From: Mycobacterium celatum | GTDB lineage: Bacteria; Actinomycetota; Actinomycetes; Mycobacteriales; Mycobacteriaceae | NCBI RefSeq assembly: GCF_002101595.1 | Contig: NZ_LQOM01000014.1 | Location: forward strand, 62,001 to 126,000 | Length of the DNA: 64,000 nucleotides | Reading direction: 5' to 3' | Part shown: positions 34,412 through 43,162 of the stretch, one piece after another | How positions within the stretch are numbered: position 1 is the first letter of the stretch | Layout of the letters: each line of letters starts with the position of its first letter | Notes under the pieces: generated by a model | The model's input: only the letters and a program-made list of their open reading frames with translations | The model's database searches: none | What the model was told of the DNA's origin: nothing | Made by a program: the position numbers and the translations under genes

Positions 34412-35149
34412 ATGGGACGCGTGGACGGCAAGGTTGCACTGATCAGTGGCGGCGCTCGGGGCATGGGTGCTTCGCATGCCCGGCTGCTGGTCGCCGAGGG
34501 TGCCAAGGTGGTGGTCGGCGACATCCTCGACGACGAGGGCAAGGCGCTGGCCGACGAACTCGGTGACGCGGCGCGCTACGTGCACCTCGACGTCACCGAG
34601 CTCGAGCAGTGGGAAGCCGCGGCCGCCACCGCCGTCCAGGAGTTCGGCAGGCTCAACGTTCTGGTCAACAACGCCGGCATCGTCGCGCTCGGCCAGATCC
34701 ACAAGTTCGATATGGCCAAGTGGCAGAAGGTCATCGACGTCAACCTCACCGGCACGTTTTTAGGCATGCGGGTGGCGGTCGAGCCGATGATCGCCGCCGG
34801 CGGCGGCTCGATCATCAACGTGTCGTCGATCGAGGGGCTGCGCGGCGCTCAGATGGTGCACCCCTACGTGGCGTCGAAGTGGGCGGTGCGCGGGCTCACC
34901 AAATCCGCGGCGTTGGAGTTGGCGGCGCATCAAATCCGGGTCAACTCAATCCATCCGGGCTTCATCCGTACCCCGATGACCAAACACTTTCCGGACAACA
35001 TGCTCACCATCCCGCTCGGCCGCCCCGCTGAATCGAGCGAGGTGTCGACGTTCGTGCTGTTCTTGGCCAGCGACGAGTCGTCCTACTCCACCGGCAGCGA
35101 GTACGTCATGGATGGTGGTCTGATCCTCGACGTGCCGCACAAAATCTAG
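34412..35149 (+). CDS. Short-chain dehydrogenase, 3-alpha/20-beta-hydroxysteroid dehydrogenase-like
   Basis: A 245-residue classical SDR. SGGARGMGASHARL is the TGxxxGxG-type loop, with Asp in VVVGDILDDEG fixing NAD(H). NNAGIVALG, the catalytic Ser in INVSSIEGLRG and YVASKWAVRG with Tyr-x3-Lys are all intact. It resembles Rv2002 (FabG3), a 20-beta-hydroxysteroid dehydrogenase, including IRVNSIHPGFIRTPMT. It probably interconverts a ring or side-chain alcohol and ketone. It lies 11 nt after the DapB-like gene and is followed by a large hairpin. Confidence 0.88.
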   Translation: MGRVDGKVALISGGARGMGASHARLLVAEGAKVVVGDILDDEGKALADELGDAARYVHLDVTELEQWEAAAATAVQEFGRLNVLVNNAGIVALGQIHKFDMAKWQKVIDVNLTGTFLGMRVAVEPMIAAGGGSIINVSSIEGLRGAQMVHPYVASKWAVRGLTKSAALELAAHQIRVNSIHPGFIRTPMTKHFPDNMLTIPLGRPAESSEVSTFVLFLASDESSYSTGSEYVMDGGLILDVPHKI

Positions 35150-35160
35150 CGCTCCGCGCC

Positions 35161-35215
35161 GAGTGGCCAGTTATTGCACGCTTTTCGTGAAATAGCGTGC
35201 AATAACTGGCCACTC
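35161..35215. repeat. 22-bp perfect inverted repeat between convergent genes
   Basis: The arms at 35161-35182 and 35194-35215 are exact reverse complements across an 11-nt spacer; the left arm begins GAGTGGCCAGTTATTGCACG. It fills the gap between the SDR stop and the end of the convergent LLM gene. The hairpin has no flanking T-tract. It may be a bidirectional terminator or a dispersed palindromic repeat of this species. Confidence 0.9.
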
Positions 35216-35220
35216 GCGGG

Positions 35221-36057
35221 TCAGAGATAAGTTTCGGCGAACTGTTCGATCGCCGCGCGGTAGCCGATGTCGAGCCCGGCCCACGGCGCGCACATCACCG
35301 CGGTGATCCCGATGTCCTCGGCTCGCCGGTACAGGTCTAGCGACGGCGGCTCCAGCAGCGCCAGCATGATCTCGAAGGGTTCGCTGTCCCGCCCGTACTC
35401 GCGGCGCAGATCGTGCAGCGTGGCGACGTATCGCGCGGCGTCGTCCCAACCGTAGGCGGTGCCGACCCAGCCGTCGCACAGCCGGGCCGCGCGCCGCAGC
35501 GCCGCATCCGATTCGCCGCCGCCAAGGATTGGCACCGGCGCCGTCGGGTGTGGCTCGAGCATCAACTCGGGCACCTGGTAGTAGTGCCCGCTCCACGACA
35601 CCCAGCCGCCCTGCCACAGCGCGCGCAGCGCGGGAATCATCTCGTCGAGCCGCTTGCCCCGGTTTCCGAAGTCTTGGCCCAGTAACTCGAATTCCTCCCG
35701 CATCCAGCCGGCGCCGACCGCCAGCGCGACCCGGCCACCGGAAATCACCGACGCGGTCGCCACTTGTTTGGCGACCTCCAGCAGTGGACGCGCGGGTGCG
35801 ACGTAGACGGCGTTGGAGAGGCGCAGCCGCCGGGTCACCGCGGCCATCGCGCCGATCAGGATCCACGAATCGGGCCAGGCGGTGTCCGGCGGCCACATGG
35901 GCTTGCCGGTCGGCGACGGGTACGGTGACGCCAGCTCGCGCGGATAGATCAGATGGTCCGCGCAGATCACTCCGTCGAAGCCGGCTTCGTCGAGAATCTG
36001 CGCGACCGCAATCGCGTCGGCGGCGTTCATAAACGCTGTGCCGGACCAGAATTGCAT
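35221..36057 (-). CDS. LLM-class oxidoreductase, last gene of the MEDS operon
   Basis: A 278-residue luciferase-like monooxygenase-superfamily protein: MQFWSGTAFMNAADAIAVA at the start, CADHLIYPRELASPYP, ATASVISGGRVALAVGAGW, MREEFELLGQDFGNRGKRLDE and PVPILGGGESDAALRRAARL. Close to F420-dependent TIGR03619-type enzymes, but with the N-terminal strand shortened. It starts 2 nt after the stop of the HAD gene. Substrate unknown. The ATG at 36057 is the first that preserves the family N-terminus; the frame is open upstream inside the HAD gene. Confidence 0.83.
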   Translation of the reverse strand: MQFWSGTAFMNAADAIAVAQILDEAGFDGVICADHLIYPRELASPYPSPTGKPMWPPDTAWPDSWILIGAMAAVTRRLRLSNAVYVAPARPLLEVAKQVATASVISGGRVALAVGAGWMREEFELLGQDFGNRGKRLDEMIPALRALWQGGWVSWSGHYYQVPELMLEPHPTAPVPILGGGESDAALRRAARLCDGWVGTAYGWDDAARYVATLHDLRREYGRDSEPFEIMLALLEPPSLDLYRRAEDIGITAVMCAPWAGLDIGYRAAIEQFAETYL

Positions 36058-36059
36058 AA

Positions 36060-36836
36060 CTACCCGCCGAGTCCGGCCAGCAACCGCCTGCCCCGCCGGC
36101 CGCCGGCGTGAGCGACTCGCAGCACCGGCCACCCCCGCTCGGCGGACACCGCCGCCAGCCGCGGGCGCGGGTTGACCGGTCGGGGGTGGCCGACCAACGA
36201 CATCAGCGCCAAGTCCTCGTCGCCGTCGGCGTAGAAGTAACTGTCGTGCAGCTCGATGCCATTGTCGACGCAAAAGTTCTGTGCGGCAGCGGCTTTCTTG
36301 GGGCCCCAGACGATGGGCCGGGTGATGTCGCCGGTCAGCAGGCCGCGGTCGTCGAGCTCGAACTGGTTGCACAGCACGTGGGTGATGCCCAGATAGCGGG
36401 CCACCGGCCGCGTGTGGATGGTGAGCGCCGACGAGCTGAGCACCACAGTGTGCCCGCGCTGCTGATGGGCCGCCACGATGTCGCGCATCCCGGGGAATAC
36501 CCGTGCCGCGATGCGCTCGGCGAACAGCCGCTCTCCGAGCTGGTCGAGGTCCGCCAAAGACTCACCGCGCAGATAGCCCGCACCGCGCACGACGAGCCGC
36601 TCGAATTCCATGCGCCCGAACCGGTATCGCATCATCGCTTCCACCACCCCGAGCACTTCGCCGAGCCTGGCCTGTCGGCTTCGGATCCGGTGCCCGGCGT
36701 GGGCGGTGGCAGTGAAGCCGGCGACCAGCGTGCCGTCGAGGTCGAAGAACGCGCCCACCCGCGGGCCCGGTGGACCGGCGGCGATTTCGGCGACGACCTC
36801 AGATGGGTGCACGCCGTAGTACTCTGCCCTACTCAC
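36060..36836 (-). CDS. HAD-superfamily (subfamily IB) phosphatase
   Basis: A 258-residue HAD hydrolase. [13 protein letters not shown] is motif I with nucleophile and acid/base Asp, VVLSSSALT motif II, GPKKAAA the motif III Lys, and [12 protein letters not shown] motif IV. A helical cap lies between motifs I and II, as in SerB-like subfamily IB, which includes lysophosphatidate- and phosphoserine-phosphatase relatives. It likely removes phosphate from a lipid or small metabolite. The GTG start overlaps the methyltransferase stop (GTGA). Confidence 0.84.
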   Translation of the reverse strand: MSRAEYYGVHPSEVVAEIAAGPPGPRVGAFFDLDGTLVAGFTATAHAGHRIRSRQARLGEVLGVVEAMMRYRFGRMEFERLVVRGAGYLRGESLADLDQLGERLFAERIAARVFPGMRDIVAAHQQRGHTVVLSSSALTIHTRPVARYLGITHVLCNQFELDDRGLLTGDITRPIVWGPKKAAAAQNFCVDNGIELHDSYFYADGDEDLALMSLVGHPRPVNPRPRLAAVSAERGWPVLRVAHAGGRRGRRLLAGLGG

Positions 36837-37726
36837 CGCGTTGCCGTGACGTATTCGGAGTGCATGATGGCGTCGATCTGCGCGTCCACCTCCGGCGGAG
36901 TCCTGCCGTAACCGGCTTGCAGCTGCAGCGTGTTGCGCACGGGGTCCACGTTCCAGCCGCGGTCGGTCAGCCACTGTGCGGGCTTGGTTTTGGTCTTTTC
37001 GTCGTACGTCAGAGCGGAGAAGTCGACGTCACCGGACATGTTCAGCCCGGGGTAGGCCGCTTCCAGCGCCGAAAGCCGGTCTTGGTCGAGACAAGACCCG
37101 AGGGCGCCGATCGCGATACGGCTGGCCGGCGCCGAGAGCTGGTCGATGCGGGCGAACAACGCGTCTTGGGCTTGGCCGGTCAGGTAGGGCAGCAACCCCT
37201 CCAACGACCAAGCGGTCGGCTTGTCCGGAGCAAAACCGGCGGCCCGCAACGCTATCGGCCAGTCTTCGCGCAGGTCCGCGGCGACCTCCACGCGATGCGC
37301 AGCCGGCTCGGCCGCCTGCTCGGCGAGCACCCGGGATTTGAACTCCAGTACTTTCGGCCGGTCGACCTCGAAAACTGTTGTGCCGCTAGGCCAACCGAGC
37401 CGGTAGGCACGCGAGTCCAGGCCGGCCGCCACGATGACGGCCTGCCGTATGCCGCTTCCGGTGGCCGCGACGAAGAATTCGTCGAAGAACCGGCTCTGCA
37501 CCCCGTAGAGCCGCGGAAACGCCGTCGCAGTCTCCGACGTCGGCGGATTCGCCATCACCCCGGTCAGGTACGGATCCCCCGACGCGGTGACGAAAAGCTT
37601 CGCGTAGTCGTCTCGCACCAGCGGGTCGGGGCTGGTGGCATGAACGGCGCGCCATCCGGCCACCAGCAGCGCGGTGTAGCCCACGCTGCTGACAATGTCC
37701 CACTCGTCGTCGTCGGAGCGGATCAT
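36833..37726 (-). CDS. TIGR00027-family SAM-dependent methyltransferase (Rv1896c-like)
   Basis: A 297-residue protein of the leucine carboxyl methyltransferase/Ppm-like family expanded in mycobacteria: [51 protein letters not shown] (SAM-binding loop), [12 protein letters not shown], and [13 protein letters not shown]. It transfers a methyl group to an unknown, probably lipid or polyketide, acceptor. Position next to the Rv1894c-like region and dtd fits Rv1896c. Its ATG overlaps the stop of the hotdog gene (ATGA). Confidence 0.9.
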   Translation of the reverse strand: MIRSDDDEWDIVSSVGYTALLVAGWRAVHATSPDPLVRDDYAKLFVTASGDPYLTGVMANPPTSETATAFPRLYGVQSRFFDEFFVAATGSGIRQAVIVAAGLDSRAYRLGWPSGTTVFEVDRPKVLEFKSRVLAEQAAEPAAHRVEVAADLREDWPIALRAAGFAPDKPTAWSLEGLLPYLTGQAQDALFARIDQLSAPASRIAIGALGSCLDQDRLSALEAAYPGLNMSGDVDFSALTYDEKTKTKPAQWLTDRGWNVDPVRNTLQLQAGYGRTPPEVDAQIDAIMHSEYVTATR

Positions 37727-38574
37727 CCGTCAGCCTCGAACACGTACGAGCCGACGGTCGTCACCCGGTCGTCGGCGCCCTCGTCGTGCATGATCGTGCG
37801 CACCGCGACCACACCGCCCGCACCCGAAATCGGTTCGGCCTCAACCCGAAACGGGCCGACCTTACCCCGCGCCACGAACATCACCTGAGACGACGTGCCC
37901 TGCAGCTGATCCGTTCCGGCGACATGCGCGGCCTGATCGATGGCCGCGGCCTCCAGCACCGCGAACTGCGGACCGATGTGCAGCGCGGCATCGGGTGAGG
38001 CGACCTCGGCGGCCAGCTCCGGCAGCGCCCAGTGCCCGTCGGCGCGACGATGTCCACCGAACACGTGCCACAGTGGGGGCAGATCGGGGGAGTCGACGAC
38101 CTCGATCGGCTCGACTGCCATCCGGTTCAGACCCTCGGGCGGGGTGCCGATGGTGATGCCCTGGCCCTGGGTCAGCGCGACCACGCGGGTGGGCCGGTCG
38201 GCGTCGACGATGCGGGAGCGGCTATAGCCCATCTGCCGGCCACGTTTGATCACCTCGGTCCGCATTTCGATGCGTCGCACATCTCGGCCCGGGTCGAGGA
38301 CCTGGCAGGAGTGGACGACCGGGTTGGGCACCTCCTCCAAATCGGACATGCCACCGCCCTCCGGGGACGCGATGCCGAGGACGGCCAGCAGTATGCCGCC
38401 GGCCGGATTGCGCATGTCGCGGCGCAAGGTGACGGTGTCGTCGACGGGACCCAGGTCCATCGATGCATAGCTGCGGCCGATATAACGGTAACTCAGCAGT
38501 CCGCCCCACCGGCGGCGAAGCTCGGCCGCATAGGCGTCGCGTTCATTGGCGAGCTCACGGATATCGCGCAGCAT
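37723..38574 (-). CDS. Double-hotdog thioesterase-like protein
   Basis: A 283-residue protein that looks like two hotdog modules. The first half has [16 protein letters not shown] as a hotdog helix, and [20 protein letters not shown] as the beta-sheet core; the second half has [19 protein letters not shown] and [17 protein letters not shown] infer an acyl-CoA thioesterase or dehydratase-type role. The catalytic acid is not obvious. GGGAG precedes the ATG. It lies 27 nt after the MEDS-STAS gene and overlaps the methyltransferase gene by 4 nt, so it joins the signalling and enzymatic halves of one operon. Confidence 0.72.
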   Translation of the reverse strand: MLRDIRELANERDAYAAELRRRWGGLLSYRYIGRSYASMDLGPVDDTVTLRRDMRNPAGGILLAVLGIASPEGGGMSDLEEVPNPVVHSCQVLDPGRDVRRIEMRTEVIKRGRQMGYSRSRIVDADRPTRVVALTQGQGITIGTPPEGLNRMAVEPIEVVDSPDLPPLWHVFGGHRRADGHWALPELAAEVASPDAALHIGPQFAVLEAAAIDQAAHVAGTDQLQGTSSQVMFVARGKVGPFRVEAEPISGAGGVVAVRTIMHDEGADDRVTTVGSYVFEADG

Positions 38575-38601
38575 CCGGCTCCCTTTCCGTCATCGGCAAG
38601 C

Positions 38602-39459
38602 CTACGATGCGGCGTCCACCCGCACGTGGGTGAGACCGAGCACCTCGATGAGCCGGGTGATGGTCGGCTGATTGGTCGCCCGCACCACTTTGCGATCGTG
38701 CTCGCGGGCGCGCTCCTCCACCGCGTACAGCTGTTTGTGGCCGAGAAATTCGAGCTTCTTGGCGCCGATCCGCAAGATGTTGCCTCGCAGCAACGGCCAG
38801 AGACGTCGCAGCGCCGCGTCGAACAACTCGTCGGAGGCGGCGTCGATCTCGCCGGCCAACGCCAAATCCAGCTCGGCATCGGGGTCGGCGTAGATCCGGA
38901 ACATCACCGACCCTTCGCTGACGAACGGGTGCAGGCAGATCAATTCGTCTGCCGCCGCGCCAAGTTGGTCGACGTCGTAGGCGCAGAGCGCCGAAAACGG
39001 CAGCTCCGCCATCTGCCGATCGACGAGGTGCTCCAAGCGCGCCAAGGCGTCACGCTGTTCGGCCGTCCGTGCCGCCGGTGTGACATCGCTGACGGCGCGA
39101 AACACGCTGTAGCCCTTGGCTGTTGCCTGATCGACGGCGTCAAGGTATTTGGCCACCGCGCCGTCGGCGTCGATGACGTCGGTGTCGGGACAGTAGACGT
39201 AGTAGTCGCGGGTCGGCCACGCCTCGATGCGGCCGGAGTCCAGGTGCTGGCCGATGCCGGGCATCGCCACCAGCTCCGCGCGCAGCTGCTCATGGCTTCT
39301 GTCGGCGGCGTAGGCGATGTACTGGTTTTGGCGCAGCCCGTCGGCAATGTATTCCGCTGCACGGCTGAGCAATTCGGCCCTACTGTGGTAGCCCCAGGCC
39401 AAGTGTCCGAACGGGGCCAGGCCGGCGGCCGAATCCACGACAGCATGTCGACGCGTCAT
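38602..39459 (-). CDS. MEDS-STAS signalling protein
   Basis: A 285-residue two-domain protein. Residues 15-170 form a MEDS (DcmR-type sensory) domain: GHLAWGYHSRAELLSRAAEYIADGL broken by family-typical loops, then FRAVSDVT. Residues 190-285 form a STAS-like domain (LALAGEIDAASDELFDAALR, ILRIGAKKLEFLGHKQLYAV). The phosphorylatable Ser of partner-switching antagonists is replaced: the usual DSSG-type turn reads LGHKQ. So it may bind an anti-sigma factor without being switched by phosphorylation. Its ATG overlaps the stop of the MEDS-HATPase gene (ATGA), implying a complex of both proteins. Confidence 0.83.
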   Translation of the reverse strand: MTRRHAVVDSAAGLAPFGHLAWGYHSRAELLSRAAEYIADGLRQNQYIAYAADRSHEQLRAELVAMPGIGQHLDSGRIEAWPTRDYYVYCPDTDVIDADGAVAKYLDAVDQATAKGYSVFRAVSDVTPAARTAEQRDALARLEHLVDRQMAELPFSALCAYDVDQLGAAADELICLHPFVSEGSVMFRIYADPDAELDLALAGEIDAASDELFDAALRRLWPLLRGNILRIGAKKLEFLGHKQLYAVEERAREHDRKVVRATNQPTITRLIEVLGLTHVRVDAAS

Positions 39460-40403
39460 GCCGTCCCTTCCACGCTGAGGTAGGCGTGGATGGTTGTCTC
39501 GCCCGGATGACTATGTATGCGCACCAAATCGGCGACGGCATTGACCACATACAGGCTCGGGCCGCGCCCGGTGTCGCGGTCATAGGGCCGCCGCCCGGCG
39601 AGCGGGTCGTCGAGATGCCCGCAGTCGCGTGCTTCGCAGACCAAATGACCGTCCTGGTGCCACAGGGCAAGCCGGCACGGCCCGCCCGAATGCATCAGGC
39701 TCGAGGTGGCCAGCTCGTTGGTGATCAGTTGCAGATCCGCGATCCTGCCGGCCGGTAATCCAAACCACCGGCCGTAGCCGGCGGCGAAATTGCGTGCGCC
39801 GCCGAGGTCGGCGAGTTTTCGCGCCGTGTATCGCACCGCGGCGTCGTGCGTCGGCAATGGTCGGTAGTAACGTTGCCACACCGCATCGGGGGCGTAGGAC
39901 GGGCTTTGTTGGGCGGGCGAACCGGGCTGCCAGAGCACCGGGTGGGTACAGCCGGCGTCGGCGATGACGTCGGGGCCAAGGTGGGTGACGTCGTAGGGAC
40001 AGACCACCGTCACGTCGCGGCCCGTGAAGGCGTGGTTGATCAGCGCCTCGTGCTGCACGCAGGCGGGATACTCGACTTCCGATCGGGTCGGCCAAATCGG
40101 TTGGCCGATCATCCGAACCGGCTCGTCGCGATGCTTCTCGACGAAGCCGCTGAGAACCTCGCCCAGGATCCGGCCGGGATTGCGCCCTGCTTCGGTCATG
40201 TCGGCCATGACCACGTGGGCCGCGGACCGGCCCAACCCGTCACACAGCGCGGCCAGATTCGGTCCGGGCACCGCGACCAGCACCGGATTACCCTCGTCCA
40301 GCGCCTCGGAGATGAACGGCAGCAGGCAATCGAGGTACTCCTGCTGCGTGCGATAGAACAGCGCCTGGTGGGCGAAGCCGCCCCGCTCCAGTGCATCGGT
40401 CAT
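39456..40403 (-). CDS. MEDS-HATPase protein (RsbA-like anti-sigma/sensor kinase)
   Basis: A 315-residue protein. Residues 8-175 form a MEDS domain (FAHQALFYRTQQEYLDCLLP, VCPYDVTHLGPDVIADA); residues 195-315 a GHKL ATPase related to RsbW: LQLITNELATSSLMHSGG is the N box, CEARDCGHLDD the G1 box, and GRGPSLYVVNAVAD the G2 box. The second N-box Asn is Ser here, which may weaken Mg2+/ATP binding. NCBI-type naming would be anti-sigma factor RsbA family. Start: ATG 40403; an ATG 12 codons upstream is possible. It heads a six-gene operon down to the LLM gene at 35221. Confidence 0.83.
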   Translation of the reverse strand: MTDALERGGFAHQALFYRTQQEYLDCLLPFISEALDEGNPVLVAVPGPNLAALCDGLGRSAAHVVMADMTEAGRNPGRILGEVLSGFVEKHRDEPVRMIGQPIWPTRSEVEYPACVQHEALINHAFTGRDVTVVCPYDVTHLGPDVIADAGCTHPVLWQPGSPAQQSPSYAPDAVWQRYYRPLPTHDAAVRYTARKLADLGGARNFAAGYGRWFGLPAGRIADLQLITNELATSSLMHSGGPCRLALWHQDGHLVCEARDCGHLDDPLAGRRPYDRDTGRGPSLYVVNAVADLVRIHSHPGETTIHAYLSVEGTA

Positions 40404-40501
40404 CTGAGCCGCTCCATAACTTCCCAGCGGATACGACATACCCGCGCTGGCAGTACCCGAATCATCGCAGCCCCCGAACCGAAACCCCGCAGGCCCCGAA
40501 G

Positions 40502-40933
40502 TCACAGTTCGAGCAGAAGGGTCACCGGTCCGTCGTTGATCAGTTCGACCTTCATGTGCGCGCCGAAAACGCCGGCCTCGACCTGCGCACCCAATTGCCG
40601 CAGATCGTTTACAAACGCCTCCACCAGGGGTTCTGCTACCGCGCCGGGGGCGGCGGCATTCCATGACGGCCGCCGACCTTTGACGGTGTCGGCGTAGAGG
40701 GTGAACTGGCTCACCACCAGGATCGGTGCGCCGATGTCGGCGGCCGATTGTTCGTCGTCGAGAATGCGAAGCTGCCAAAGCTTTTCGGCGAGCCGACGCG
40801 CCTTGCCGGCGTCGTCGTCGTGGGTGACGCCGACGAACGCGAGAAGTCCCTGGCGTTCCGGCCGGATCGCGCCCACCACCCGGCTGTCCACCGACACGCT
40901 CGCCGAAGAGACCCGCTGCACCAGAACTCGCAC
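40502..40933 (-). CDS. dtd: D-aminoacyl-tRNA deacylase
   Basis: A 143-residue Dtd enzyme that removes D-amino acids (and glycine) mischarged on t[16 protein letters not shown] is the N-terminus, [12 protein letters not shown] carries the SQxT active-site motif and [12 protein letters not shown] the Gly-cisPro motif. Full family length. The GTG start is 34 nt from the divergent Rv1898-like gene. Counterpart of Rv1897c. Confidence 0.97.
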   Translation of the reverse strand: MRVLVQRVSSASVSVDSRVVGAIRPERQGLLAFVGVTHDDDAGKARRLAEKLWQLRILDDEQSAADIGAPILVVSQFTLYADTVKGRRPSWNAAAPGAVAEPLVEAFVNDLRQLGAQVEAGVFGAHMKVELINDGPVTLLLEL

Positions 40934-40967
40934 GGACTCGATGCTGCCATCCCTCTAGAGTCGAGCT

Positions 40968-41273
40968 ATGTCGGTACTGGTCGCGTTCTCGGTCACCCCG
41001 CTGGGTGTTGGCGAGGGGGTCGGTGAGCTGGTCGCCGAAGCGGTGCGGGTGGTCCGCGCCTCCGGCCTGCCCAACAAGACCGATGCGATGTTCACCGTGA
41101 TCGAGGGCGACAGCTGGGACGAGGTGATGGCCGTCGTGCAACGCGCCGTCGAAGCGGTGAAGACGCGCACACCCCGGGTCAGTGTGGTGATCAAGGCCGA
41201 TTGGCGCGACGGCGTCATCGACGCGATGAACCGCAAGACCGAATCCGTCGAGCGCTACCTTTCGGAGCGCTAA
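40968..41273 (+). CDS. MTH1187-family thiamine-binding-type protein (Rv1898-like)
   Basis: A 101-residue protein of the MTH1187/YkoF-like ferredoxin fold: [39 protein letters not shown] and [10 protein letters not shown]. Members bind thiamine or related ligands as small oligomers. Order dtd-(divergent)-this gene matches Rv1897c-Rv1898. Its stop overlaps the end of the convergent macrodomain gene by 4 nt. Confidence 0.92.
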   Translation: MSVLVAFSVTPLGVGEGVGELVAEAVRVVRASGLPNKTDAMFTVIEGDSWDEVMAVVQRAVEAVKTRTPRVSVVIKADWRDGVIDAMNRKTESVERYLSER

Positions 41274-41764
41274 GACTGGGCCGCGGCACGAAACGCCTGC
41301 TCGGCCTCGTCGCCGTGAACCGCGAACACCACCCGCTCGAGCGAGCGCGGCTTGTGCTGCCGCACCGCGCCGACCATCAGCCGCGCCGCCTCGTCGACGG
41401 GGAAACCTCCGACGCCGGTGCCGAACGCCACCAGCGCCAGCGAGCGGCAGCCGAGCTCGTCGGCCTTGCGCAAGGTGGATCTCGTTGCGTTCTGGATGAT
41501 CTCCGCCGATGTGGGCCCGCCGAGTTCCATCGTGGCCGCATGGATCACATAGCGTGCCGGCATGTCGCCGGCGGTGGTCTCGACGGCTTCGCCGAGGCCG
41601 ATCGGCGCCTTCTCGTTGGATTCCCGCTGCACCGCCGGCCCGCCGGCGCGGGAGATGGCCTTGGCGACGCCGCCGCCGTGTTTGAGTTCGGTATTGGCCG
41701 CGTTGGCGATCGCGTCGACCTCGAGCTTGGTGACGTCGGCCTGAAGCACTTCGATTTCGATCAT
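41270..41764 (-). CDS. Macrodomain protein, cytosolic (LppD macrodomain-like)
   Basis: A 164-residue single macrodomain: [17 protein letters not shown] with the ADP-ribose-contacting Asn pair, [14 protein letters not shown] (Gly-rich loop), and [20 protein letters not shown] for the phosphate loop. It probably binds or hydrolyses ADP-ribose derivatives. In M. tuberculosis the macrodomain at this locus (Rv1899c, LppD) is the C-terminal part of a longer lipoprotein; here the ATG at 41764 yields no signal peptide or lipobox. The frame is open upstream but runs inside cinA with no lipoprotein features. The divergent cinA start is 18 nt away. Confidence 0.87.
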   Translation of the reverse strand: MIEIEVLQADVTKLEVDAIANAANTELKHGGGVAKAISRAGGPAVQRESNEKAPIGLGEAVETTAGDMPARYVIHAATMELGGPTSAEIIQNATRSTLRKADELGCRSLALVAFGTGVGGFPVDEAARLMVGAVRQHKPRSLERVVFAVHGDEAEQAFRAAAQS

Positions 41765-41782
41765 GACCTTAGTGTCGTACCA

Positions 41783-43063
41783 GTGAGCGCACGTGCGGGC
41801 ATTGTTGTCACCGGTACCGAGGTGTTGACCGGACGAGTCCAAGATCGCAACGGGCCGTGGCTCGCCGATCGGCTTCTGGAGCTGGGGGTCGAGCTCGCGC
41901 ACATCACGATCTGCGGCGACCGCCCCGGCGACATCGAGGCGCAGCTGAGGTTCATGGCCGATCAGGGCGTCGATCTGATCATCACCAGCGGTGGCCTGGG
42001 CCCGACGGCCGACGACATGACCGTCGCGATCGTGGCGCAGTTCTGCGAGCGTGAGCTGGTGTTGGACGCCGAGCTGGAAGGCAGGATCGCCGCGATCCTC
42101 AAGTCGTTGATGGCGCGCATTGGCGGCGACTTCGACGCCGTGCGCGCGGCCAACCGCAAGCAGGCGATGGTGCCGGCCGGGGCAGTGGTACTCGACCCGG
42201 TGGGAACAGCTCCCGGCGTCGTCGTTCCCGGCAAGCCCACCGTGGTGGTGCTGCCCGGGCCGCCGCGCGAGCTGCAGCCGATGTGGCGCACCGCGGTGCA
42301 GACGTCCGCTGTCCAGGACGCGATCGCCGGGCGGACGGTTTACCACCAGGAGACGGTGCGGATGTTCGGGCTGGCGGAATCCGGGCTGGCCGAGAGCCTG
42401 CGCGACGCCGAGGAGCGGCTGCCCGGTTTCGGCTCGCTGGAGATCACCACCTGCCTGCGGCGCGGGGAAGTCGAAATGGTCACCCGCTACGAGCCCGACT
42501 CGGCCGGCGTATACCGGCGACTGGTCGCGTTGCTACGTGAAAAGCATGGCGAGCACATCTTTTCCGAAGACGGCTCATCCGTGGACGATCTGGTGGCGCA
42601 GCTGCTGACCGGCCGCCGGATTGCGACGGCGGAGTCCTGCACAGCCGGGCTGCTGGCGGCGCGGCTGACCGAGCAGGCGGGTTCTTCTGCGTACGTCTCC
42701 GGGGGAGTGATCGCCTACGCCAACGAGGCCAAAGTTGAGCTGCTGGGCGTGGATTCGGCGTTGATCGAATCCCACGGTGCGGTGTCCGAACCGGTGGCGG
42801 AGGCAATGGCGGCGGGCGCGCTGCGCCGCTTCGGCGCGGACACCGCGGTCGCGATCACCGGGATCGCCGGTCCCGGCGGAGGAACCGAGGACAAGCCTGT
42901 CGGCACAGTGTGCTTTACCGTGTCGCTGGCCGACGGCCGCTCGGTGACCCGGACGGTTCGGCTGCCCGGTAACCGCGCCGACATTCGGGAGCGCTCGACG
43001 ACGGTGGCGATGCACATGCTGCGGCGAGTGCTGGGCGGCGGCAAGGACGGATCGACCAGATAA
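41783..43063 (+). CDS. cinA: CinA-family protein (competence/damage-inducible, NMN deamidase-type)
   Basis: A 426-residue CinA. The N-terminal MoCF/COG1058 domain begins [20 protein letters not shown] and has [13 protein letters not shown] and [14 protein letters not shown]. The C-terminal CinA domain (from about residue 262) carries [32 protein letters not shown] and [20 protein letters not shown]1058 domains act as ADP-ribose pyrophosphatases and the C-terminal domain as NMN deamidase in NAD recycling, which fits the adjacent macrodomain. Isoniazid tolerance has been linked to mycobacterial CinA. The GTG at 41783 fits the family N-terminus. Confidence 0.95.
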   Translation: MSARAGIVVTGTEVLTGRVQDRNGPWLADRLLELGVELAHITICGDRPGDIEAQLRFMADQGVDLIITSGGLGPTADDMTVAIVAQFCERELVLDAELEGRIAAILKSLMARIGGDFDAVRAANRKQAMVPAGAVVLDPVGTAPGVVVPGKPTVVVLPGPPRELQPMWRTAVQTSAVQDAIAGRTVYHQETVRMFGLAESGLAESLRDAEERLPGFGSLEITTCLRRGEVEMVTRYEPDSAGVYRRLVALLREKHGEHIFSEDGSSVDDLVAQLLTGRRIATAESCTAGLLAARLTEQAGSSAYVSGGVIAYANEAKVELLGVDSALIESHGAVSEPVAEAMAAGALRRFGADTAVAITGIAGPGGGTEDKPVGTVCFTVSLADGRSVTRTVRLPGNRADIRERSTTVAMHMLRRVLGGGKDGSTR

Positions 43064-43074
43064 ACGCCGTCGGG

Positions 43075-43162
43075 TGTGAATCCTGGGTTTCGAGTGTGCA
43101 GCCCGGGCGGGCTGCGGCGCGAGTTTCCGCCGTACGTTCACGCTCGATGCCCAGGATTCACA
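43075..43162. repeat. Long nested inverted repeat at the cinA/lipJ convergence
   Basis: Arms TGTGAATCCTGGG (43075-43087) and CCCAGGATTCACA (43150-43162) are exact complements. Just inside, TCGAGTGTG pairs with CACGCTCGA with one G-U wobble, and GCAGCCC/GGGCTGC (43098-43115) makes a third stem. The right arm overlaps the last codons of the cyclase gene. Likely a bidirectional terminator or dispersed repeat. The segment GTTTCCGCCGTACGTTCACG inside it resembles intergenic sequence I recall from other mycobacteria. Confidence 0.75.
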
